Positions 58,231 through 64,000 of a stretch of 64,000 nt of DNA are shown here, piece after piece. The position numbers were made by a program, and so were the translations under genes. Each line of letters begins with the position of its first letter. The first letter of the stretch is position 1. Below the pieces are notes generated by a model that made no database searches, had not been told where the DNA came from, and saw only the letters and a program-made list of their open reading frames with translations. The stretch comes from Nitrosopumilus oxyclinae (GTDB lineage Archaea > Thermoproteota > Nitrososphaeria > Nitrososphaerales > Nitrosopumilaceae): contig NZ_CP026994.1 of assembly GCF_013407165.1 (NCBI RefSeq), positions 124,001 to 188,000 of the forward strand, written 5' to 3'.

Positions 58231-59757
58231 ATGGCTAATGTCTTAAAGACAATTAGAACAGGTGATGATTACATTGAAAGTCTTAGAGGTCGAGATCTCA
58301 AAATTTACCTCTTTGGAGAATTAGTTAAAGAACCAGTCGATCATCCAATGATTAGACCATCAATTAATGCCGTTGCAGAAACTTATGATCTTGCAGTTCG
58401 TGAAGAAGGATTAGCTTCTGCTGATTCATCAATTACTGGATTGAAAGTTAATCGATTTTTACACATTGCTGAAAGTGCAGAAGATTTAGTTTTACAAAAT
58501 AAAATGCAGAGAAAACTTGGACAAAACACTGGAACATGCTTCCAAAGATGTGTCGGAATGGATGCCTTGAACTCTTTGCACTCCACTACATTTGAAATTG
58601 ATGAAAAACATGGAACAGATTATCATAAAAGATTTTTAGAATTTGTAAAAATGGTACAACAAGAAAATCTTGTAATCGGTGGTGCCATGACTGATCCTAA
58701 AGGTGATAGAAGTAAAGGTCCTGCAGAACAAGATGATCCTGATTTATTTACAAGAATTGTAAAAACTGATGAAAATGGAGTTTATGTTTCAGGTGCAAAA
58801 GCACATCAGACTGGTTGTATCAACTCTCACTGGATTATCTTAATGCCAACAATTAGACTAACAGAAAATGATAAAGACTGGGCAATTGTTGGAGCAGTTC
58901 CTGCAGATGTTAAAGGTGTCACTTACATTTACGGTAGACAATCTTGCGACACAAGAAGTATGGAGGAAGGTGATATTGACGATGGTAATGCAAAGTTTGG
59001 AGGACAAGAAGCATTAATGATTTTAGATAATGTGTTTATTCCATGGGATAAAATTTTCATGAACGGTGAATTTGAATTTGCAGCTATGCTTGTAGAGAGA
59101 TTCACATGTTATCACAGACGCAGTTATGTATGTAAAACAGGTCTAGGTGATGTATTAATTGGTGCTGCAGCAACAATTGCAGATTATAATGGCATTCCAA
59201 AAGTCTCCCACATTAAAGATAAAATTATTGAGATGACTCATCTTAATGAAACAATATTTGCTGCAGGTATTGCATCATCTCACCAAGGACAAAAGATGAA
59301 GTCAGGTGTTTTCTTAAATGATGATATGCTTGCACAGGTTTGTAAACATAATGTTACTCGATTCCCATATGAGATTAGTAGACTGGCACAAGATATTGCA
59401 GGCGGACTAGTAGTTACGTTACCTTCAGAGAAGGACTTTAGACATCCAGAAGCAGGACCTCTACTCAAAAAGTATCTTGTTGGAAGAAAAGGAGTAGATG
59501 TAGAAAACAGAATGAGAATTTTAAGATTAATTGAAAATATGACTTTGGGTAGAAATGCAGTAGGATATCTTACAGAATCTATGCATGGTGCAGGCTCACC
59601 ACAGGCCCAAAGAATTCAAATCCAAAGACAGATGCAAGTAGGTTACAAAAAGAATTTGGCTAAAAATTTGGCAGGAATCACAAATGATATTGTAGAACCA
59701 AAAGAACCATCTGAATACTTTAAGCGAGTATTCAAAACCAAAGACTCTGTTCTTTAG
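58231..59757 (+). CDS. abfD: 4-hydroxybutyryl-CoA dehydratase
   Basis: Radical dehydration of 4-hydroxybutyryl-CoA to crotonyl-CoA, the key step of the 3-hydroxypropionate/4-hydroxybutyrate cycle. The 508-residue flavoprotein has the [4Fe-4S] ligands in TCFQRCVGMD (C103 and C107) and in YHRRSYVCKTG (H295 and C301 as candidates). HQTGCINSHW and the acyl-CoA-dehydrogenase-type helical C-terminus also fit. Length agrees with the clostridial and archaeal enzyme (about 490-510). The gene follows the acyl-CoA synthetase. Fe-S radical chemistry makes it oxygen sensitive in clostridia; the thaumarchaeal version must tolerate air. Confidence 0.95.
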   Translation: MANVLKTIRTGDDYIESLRGRDLKIYLFGELVKEPVDHPMIRPSINAVAETYDLAVREEGLASADSSITGLKVNRFLHIAESAEDLVLQNKMQRKLGQNTGTCFQRCVGMDALNSLHSTTFEIDEKHGTDYHKRFLEFVKMVQQENLVIGGAMTDPKGDRSKGPAEQDDPDLFTRIVKTDENGVYVSGAKAHQTGCINSHWIILMPTIRLTENDKDWAIVGAVPADVKGVTYIYGRQSCDTRSMEEGDIDDGNAKFGGQEALMILDNVFIPWDKIFMNGEFEFAAMLVERFTCYHRRSYVCKTGLGDVLIGAAATIADYNGIPKVSHIKDKIIEMTHLNETIFAAGIASSHQGQKMKSGVFLNDDMLAQVCKHNVTRFPYEISRLAQDIAGGLVVTLPSEKDFRHPEAGPLLKKYLVGRKGVDVENRMRILRLIENMTLGRNAVGYLTESMHGAGSPQAQRIQIQRQMQVGYKKNLAKNLAGITNDIVEPKEPSEYFKRVFKTKDSVL

Positions 59758-59866
59758 AAAACCATTTCATATATTCTGTCTTTAAGTAAAACATATTTTC
59801 ATCAAACTAGCTTGTAATTGATCTTACTGACAGGTCTTTAAGTACAAACAATTCTTGTTTTTACTA

Positions 59867-60778
59867 ATGACAAATACAAACCTAGTACGAAAAAGTACTA
59901 TCTTACCACTCCTGTTGGGTATAGGATTATTGTCTGCAACACCATTCATGATAAATGCAAGCGCAGACTTTTTACCAACTGTACCCGTTCCGGATGATGC
60001 AATACTTCCTGATATTTCACCTGGTGTTCCAAAACATCTGAATATTCATAATCAACAGCAAGATGAATATCTAAGATTTACAAATGTCTGGGGAAATGTT
60101 GGTGTTGGTGGTTTGGAATTTGAACCAATAATTGAAGTTCCAGATCCAGTTGAAGGTACAGTTACACAAGCATTCCAAAATCTTTACAATGAAGAAGGTG
60201 AATTCAGACATTCAATTCCACCTGTATGGAATGAAATTGTAACAGAATTTACATTTCATGACACTCATAACCATTGGCACATTGATGGTGTTGGAGAATT
60301 TGCAGTAAGAGAAATAACTACTGATACTGAAGGGAATGAAATTCCTGGAGATATTGTCACTTTACCAAGTGGTGATGAAGCAGCTGCAATCAAAGTAGGA
60401 TTCTGTATTTCAGATGTCTACAAAATTAACGGCGGAAATCCAGCAACATCTCAAAAATGGTATTGGGAATGTGAAGTAGGATTCCAAGGAATTCAACCTG
60501 GTTGGATTGATCAATATCATCAATCAACTGATGATAATGAAATAAACATTACAGGTCTTCCAAATGGAGAATACTTCCTAACACACACATGGAATCCAGA
60601 AGAATTCTTTGTTGATGATAATGATCAAAATGATCAATCATGGATCAAATTCAAATTATCACAAGACAACAATGGAAATGGAAACAGAAAGATTACTGAA
60701 ATGGGGTCATTTGCTCCTGAATGCAATCCTGATGGTTCAACTCCTGGAATGTGTGGAGACGTTTCAAAGAACTCTTAG
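59867..60778 (+). CDS. Secreted lysyl-oxidase-like copper protein
   Basis: A 303-residue exported protein. The frame is open from 59855, but the TATA-like TCTTTAAGTA near 59835-59844 places the transcript start at about 59865, so ATG 59867 is chosen (MTNTNLVRKST, then a signal peptide to NASA). Residues 70-300 show the lysyl oxidase fold, including HDTHNHWHIDGVGEF with the histidine cluster that binds copper in lysyl oxidases, and cysteine pairs (VGFCISD, YWECEVGF, APECNPD, GMCGD). It may oxidise amines or cross-link surface proteins. Its stop overlaps the CFI-box gene by four bases. Confidence 0.82.
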   Translation: MTNTNLVRKSTILPLLLGIGLLSATPFMINASADFLPTVPVPDDAILPDISPGVPKHLNIHNQQQDEYLRFTNVWGNVGVGGLEFEPIIEVPDPVEGTVTQAFQNLYNEEGEFRHSIPPVWNEIVTEFTFHDTHNHWHIDGVGEFAVREITTDTEGNEIPGDIVTLPSGDEAAAIKVGFCISDVYKINGGNPATSQKWYWECEVGFQGIQPGWIDQYHQSTDDNEINITGLPNGEYFLTHTWNPEEFFVDDNDQNDQSWIKFKLSQDNNGNGNRKITEMGSFAPECNPDGSTPGMCGDVSKNS

Positions 60779-61629
60779 TTCTTTTTTCTTTTATTTTTTA
60801 TTTGATGTAACAGCATAGCTGGTGCAGCTACATACATTCCCAAATTCATCAAAATCACACCTATTCCATACCCTAGTACCTCAGAGTCTGTTTCTGCATA
60901 TGACATTACATGTAGGGTTGATAGCAATGGAGTAATTCCAATTTTTACCATCTCTTTGAAAATAGGATTTTCTCTTTCCATGTCTGCGATATGTGGTGAG
61001 AATGAATAGTAGAATTCATTGAATCCAGTCATAAATGATGTCCCTGAATCAGTACTCATCAATTGATTGTCTCTGATTTCTCTTAACAATTGAACTTGTG
61101 GTGCCATCTCAGAACCATATGCAGCAGTTGCAATCAGACAACCTCCACCTTCTGAATCGCTAATTTGTTTTTCTTCAGTATTTTTTGTTTCAGTTTTATT
61201 TTCATTTGATTCTTCTACTGGTGATTCATCTACAATTAATTTTTCTAATTCTTTTTGTTGTTGAGCTAGTTCTTGTGGAATTTCTTTAATGTTTACAGAT
61301 TTTGTATCTATTTTTCCTTCTTTTGCTTCTTTAGTACTTTCTTGAATTTCTAAGATATAGTACATTCTACTTTGTTCAATTAATTTTTGATATCTGTCTG
61401 GCTCTGAATACAACCACAAATCATCATTGTACAAATTTCCACACAGTCTGGATTCTATAGAATGTTGATGATGCTCAAAAAAATCATTTTTCATGTAATA
61501 GTACAGTTGGTAATTCTCTTCACACCATTCTATTCCGTTTAATGTCAAGCCTGCAGTATCACGAAATGGAGTTTGTGCGTATGCAGAACTAATTACAAAA
61601 ATTATTGAAAAAACAAGTAAATATTTCAA
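60775..61629 (-). CDS. Exported CFI-box-CTERM-type membrane protein
   Basis: A 284-residue protein with signal peptide (YLLVFSIIFVISSAYA), an extracellular domain (WCEENYQLYYYM, SRLCGNLYNDD) and a charged linker. Then comes GGGCLIATAAYGSEMAPQVQLLRE near 163-186, the CFI-box motif (CxIATAAYG), followed by a hydrophobic helix and a basic tail ending KNKRKKN. CFI-box domains are C-terminal processing or sorting signals in archaea and some bacteria. It converges on the lysyl-oxidase-like gene. Confidence 0.8.
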   Translation of the reverse strand: MKYLLVFSIIFVISSAYAQTPFRDTAGLTLNGIEWCEENYQLYYYMKNDFFEHHQHSIESRLCGNLYNDDLWLYSEPDRYQKLIEQSRMYYILEIQESTKEAKEGKIDTKSVNIKEIPQELAQQQKELEKLIVDESPVEESNENKTETKNTEEKQISDSEGGGCLIATAAYGSEMAPQVQLLREIRDNQLMSTDSGTSFMTGFNEFYYSFSPHIADMERENPIFKEMVKIGITPLLSTLHVMSYAETDSEVLGYGIGVILMNLGMYVAAPAMLLHQIKNKRKKN

Positions 61630-61648
61630 TTAGGAAATTTCTTTTCTG

Positions 61649-61770
61649 CTACTTGATAAGTGATTCTACTCTTGAAACAAATAATTCATGAGGATCCTTT
61701 TTTAGTAAATTTGACGTAAGTATACTACCAAGCAAGCAGGACGATCTATTGCTCTTGTCATATGGGGCAT
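61649..61770 (-). pseudogene. Possible decayed or frameshifted small gene
   Basis: On the minus strand, an ATG at 61770 opens a 22-codon frame (MPHMTRAIDRPACLVVYLRQIY) that stops at 61702. A neighbouring frame continues as SNLLKKDPHELFVSRV down to a stop at 61649, with peptide-like composition. One base of frame change near GTATAC would join them. A single-base indel, or sequence noise, could explain it. Support is weak. Confidence 0.22.
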
Positions 61771-61786
61771 ATGTGAACCTGTTTGC
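61732..61786. repeat. Nested inverted repeat (possible RNA hairpin or cruciform)
   Basis: GCAAGCAGG at 61732-61740 pairs with CCTGTTTGC at 61778-61786 (nine pairs, one G-T). Inside it, CATATG-GGG-CATATG at 61759-61773 forms a perfect six-pair hairpin. It lies in the spacer between two minus-strand genes and overlaps the possible decayed small gene. Confidence 0.45.
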
Positions 61787-61813
61787 CTGAATATTACAAA
61801 ATCAAATCTTTTT

Positions 61814-62578
61814 CTATTTCTTCTTTGGAACTTCTTTTTCTTTTGATTCTATTTTATCATCAATGGAATCTTCAATCTCTTCAAATTTTTCATCAATTTC
61901 TTCTGTTTTTGTTTGACTTTCTGGTTCATCTGTATCGTCTAACTCCTCGACATCATCAGTCTTGTCCACATGTTCAGAATATTCAGAATCTTTTTCAATT
62001 TTATCAATGTTTGATAGTTCCTCAATCGTATCAGGATTTACTGAATCTAGAGGATCTGTAAGTGAGAGTTTTTTTTCATTTTTCTTCTTTACAAATTGCT
62101 TTACTACCATTATTCCAATGACTATTGCAATTATGGCATAGTTGATTGGCGGCTTTAGTAATTGTGTGATATATCCTACTTGAGGTAAAGTATATGCTAC
62201 TTTTCCTATGTACTCTTCATCTGTGATTGGAAAGTCAGTTCCTGGAATTGATGCTGGATTTGCATCTCCTTTAGTTCTAATTGTTTTAGGATCATCTTCC
62301 ATTATTGACGCTACTCTGTGAACAATCACTCTGTCATGATCTGATGGCCGATTAAACACAATGATGTCGCCTACCTCAATTTCTTCAAAAGATACATGAC
62401 CTGAAACTATCAATACATCATATACTTCTAAAACTGGAATCATACTCCCACTTGCTACAACATAAAATGGATTTTGTGTTCCAAATGCTACTTGTAGACC
62501 AATCCAAATTACTAAAACCCCTACTGCGACAATTATGATGTCTTTTACTACTCCTTTAGGGATTGATCTTTTTGCCAA
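61814..62578 (-). CDS. Signal peptidase I (S26, archaeal/ER type)
   Basis: A 254-residue membrane protease that removes signal peptides. The catalytic serine is in VASGSMIPVL near 40, and the base is histidine in HDRVIVHRV (archaeal Ser-His type instead of the bacterial Ser-Lys), with DDPKTIRTKGDANPA as the usual third box. Two membrane helices (IIIVAVGVLVIWIGL and YAIIAIVIGIMVVKQF) surround it. The last 85 residues are an unusual acidic cytoplasmic tail (EEL, DDTDEPES and so on). Secreted proteins in this window would be its substrates. Confidence 0.9.
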   Translation of the reverse strand: MAKRSIPKGVVKDIIIVAVGVLVIWIGLQVAFGTQNPFYVVASGSMIPVLEVYDVLIVSGHVSFEEIEVGDIIVFNRPSDHDRVIVHRVASIMEDDPKTIRTKGDANPASIPGTDFPITDEEYIGKVAYTLPQVGYITQLLKPPINYAIIAIVIGIMVVKQFVKKKNEKKLSLTDPLDSVNPDTIEELSNIDKIEKDSEYSEHVDKTDDVEELDDTDEPESQTKTEEIDEKFEEIEDSIDDKIESKEKEVPKKK

Positions 62579-62619
62579 TTACATTATCGCCTTAGTATCA
62601 TTGATTAATTTACTAGTTA

Positions 62620-63354
62620 TCAGATTTTGTTACCGCAGTCTTCACAGAATTTGGAACCTTCTTTGTTTACAAATCCACAGCTAGAACATTTTCCTGGTTG
62701 AGTTGCAACTTCAGGTTTTCCTAAAAGAACCACTTCACCAATTTTTTTAATACTGCTCCATGGAATACTTCCTTCTGTTCCATCTTCTTTAGTAATTACT
62801 AAAACCATAGATTGTGTAGAGTCAATTCCAACTTGCTTTGCAGTTCCTAACTTGTTTGCATTCTCATCAAATACAGGTTTTCCTTCAATAGATGTAACTG
62901 AAGTGGATGAACCTGGTTGTGTTACTGTTGGTTCTGGGGTTGTTTGAGGTTCTGAAACTTGTTGCTTTATTTCTGGTTGTGTACTTTGAACTTGAGGTTC
63001 TAGGGGTTTTGCAACTCCGACTTCACCTGCTTCATCTTGTTTCTTAAAGTCTCTATATTCTGCAATTGATGCATTACATGAATTACAAATGTATTGACCT
63101 CGTTCTGCAAGAATTAAATTTTCTGCAACTTCTTCATTTGGATTCTCAAACTCAATTTTTGGAGGACCCTCAAATTCTTTCTCACAAGTATTGCAAAAAT
63201 GTTTAGTAATTTTATCTGTATCCAATCTTCCTATTGGTGCTAAAAATAGATCAGGCCCGCCTAGATTCCCTTTCATCTGTTGTTCATCAGTAACGGTTGC
63301 CATAACATAGCCTCCAGATCCTCTTAATTTTTTAAGTCTAAGTTCAGAACTCAT
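62620..63354 (-). CDS. PRC-barrel protein with zinc ribbons
   Basis: A 244-residue protein. The N-terminal part has CNTC near 54 and CNSC near 92, forming one zinc site. A proline/glutamine linker follows (about 115-155). A PRC-barrel-like region (GKPVFDENANKLGTAKQVGID, SIPWSSIKKIGEVVLL) precedes a zinc ribbon at the C-terminus (CSSCGFVNKEGSKFCEDCG). PRC barrels in archaea occur in RNA- and cell-division-associated proteins (CdpB). Function unknown; the start ATG is at 63354. Confidence 0.72.
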   Translation of the reverse strand: MSSELRLKKLRGSGGYVMATVTDEQQMKGNLGGPDLFLAPIGRLDTDKITKHFCNTCEKEFEGPPKIEFENPNEEVAENLILAERGQYICNSCNASIAEYRDFKKQDEAGEVGVAKPLEPQVQSTQPEIKQQVSEPQTTPEPTVTQPGSSTSVTSIEGKPVFDENANKLGTAKQVGIDSTQSMVLVITKEDGTEGSIPWSSIKKIGEVVLLGKPEVATQPGKCSSCGFVNKEGSKFCEDCGNKI

Positions 63355-63469
63355 AACTGAGATTTAGCAAAACGTCATTTAAGTATATATCAAAATTAAT
63401 TTTCCAACTAAAAATACGGTGTTAATTCTGGTGAACGTTTTTAGGTACGTGCAATAAATTAATCTTAGA

Positions 63470-63796
63470 ATGGCTGTAACACAAATTTCAGATGCAAAAT
63501 CATGGGAAGTCGATGTGATAAATTCTGACATTCCTGTATTTGTAGACTTTTGGGCCGAATGGTGTGGTCCATGTAGAATGGTAGGTCCAGTAGTTGAAGA
63601 ACTGGCAGCTGACTATGATGGCAAAGTAAAATTTGTCAAGGTTAACGTTGATGAGGCCAATGAACTGGCATCGAAATACAATGTATTTAGTATTCCAACT
63701 TTAATCCTCCTTAACAAAGGAGAAATCGTTAGTCAGCAAGTTGGTGCTGCATCTAAAGAATCATACCAAAGTATGATTGATAGAGCACTCGCATAA
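63470..63796 (+). CDS. trxA: Thioredoxin
   Basis: A 108-residue protein of normal thioredoxin size. The active site is WAEWCGPCRM near 28-37, and the cis-proline is in FSIPTLILL near 73. It reduces protein disulfides in the cytoplasm. ATG at 63470. The promoter region has a TATA-like TTTTTAGGTA about 30 bases before the ATG. Confidence 0.95.
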   Translation: MAVTQISDAKSWEVDVINSDIPVFVDFWAEWCGPCRMVGPVVEELAADYDGKVKFVKVNVDEANELASKYNVFSIPTLILLNKGEIVSQQVGAASKESYQSMIDRALA

Positions 63797-63862
63797 TTTC
63801 AAACACGTTTTTCCTCTTTTTTGATCCTAAAGTAATTAATATTCCAAAAATTAACTGAGATT

Positions 63863-64000
63863 ATGTCATTTGGTGAAGTAGATACTCTCAACATGCTCTT
63901 TGACAAATTACAGAATTTGTTTGATGAATCCCAAGGATACTATGAATCATTTCTAGATACAAACAACATGTACAAGAAAGGTCAACTCAGTGACAAAGAA
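63863..64000 (+). CDS. Partial gene cut by window end
   Basis: From ATG 63863 the frame stays open for 46 codons to the last base (MSFGEVDTLNMLFDKLQNLF, then DESQGYYES, then TNNMYKKGQLSDKE). The start looks like a helical protein, the continuation is outside the window. No family can be recognised. Confidence 0.55.
   Translation, partial: MSFGEVDTLNMLFDKLQNLFDESQGYYESFLDTNNMYKKGQLSDKE

Overview
This 64 kb window is chromosomal DNA of an ammonia-oxidising archaeon of the Nitrosopumilus type (Nitrososphaerota/Thaumarchaeota). The evidence is strong A+T richness, archaeal TATA boxes that often sit only 25-35 bases before the start codon, an ADP-forming acyl-CoA synthetase next to 4-hydroxybutyryl-CoA dehydratase (the thaumarchaeal 3-hydroxypropionate/4-hydroxybutyrate carbon-fixation cycle), a copper-rich terminal oxidase operon, F420 metabolism, an MJ0619-type radical SAM enzyme of tetraether lipid synthesis, and archaeal-type tRNAs. 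I see no rRNA, CRISPR array, insertion sequence, integrase or ammonia monooxygenase gene. No gene-free stretch exceeds about 200 bases.

Layout. Positions 1-2.2 kb hold a radical SAM lipid enzyme behind a divergent promoter, and a small membrane protein. Positions 2.3-28.8 kb form a large surface-polysaccharide/glycoprotein cluster on constantly alternating strands: glycosyltransferases, UDP-GlcNAc 2-epimerase, UDP-sugar dehydrogenase, SDR epimerases, DegT aminotransferase, GNAT, flippase, NodB-like deacetylase, FemAB-like transferase, glutaminase-less asparagine synthetase, several methyltransferases and three sulfotransferases (one fused to a methyltransferase, one with a damaged PAPS loop). 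The decamer TTGTAGACAA or a close variant recurs in six intergenic spacers of this cluster and looks like a shared regulatory element. Positions 28.9-39.3 kb are mostly housekeeping (MtnA-like isomerase, MIP18-PqqD fusion, aminotransferase, F420:NADP reductase), plus an MBOAT/SGNH pair probably acylating a surface glycan and a tRNA-Arg.

Positions 39.3-45.1 kb carry a phosphatase and a cytochrome oxidase operon with subunit II split in two genes, subunit I, a double-cupredoxin membrane protein and a half-size heme A synthase, then a CoxG-like protein and tRNA-Lys. Positions 45.1-52.3 kb hold a divergent two-component pair, IlvE, a cysteine-rich 53-residue protein, a candidate structured RNA with competing helices, aspartate kinase, a glycosyltransferase and tRNA-Val. 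Positions 52.3-64 kb hold small membrane and secreted proteins, a radical SAM protein, RNase HI, the two carbon-fixation genes, a secreted lysyl-oxidase-like copper protein beside a CFI-box protein, signal peptidase I, a PRC-barrel/zinc-ribbon protein, thioredoxin and a gene cut by the window end.

Together the sugar-nucleotide enzymes, transferases and flippase can build an acidic, amino-sugar-containing, sulfated and methylated surface glycan, and the oxidase operon with its cupredoxins supplies copper-based electron transfer to oxygen. Functions rest on motif recognition by eye; no database search was run.
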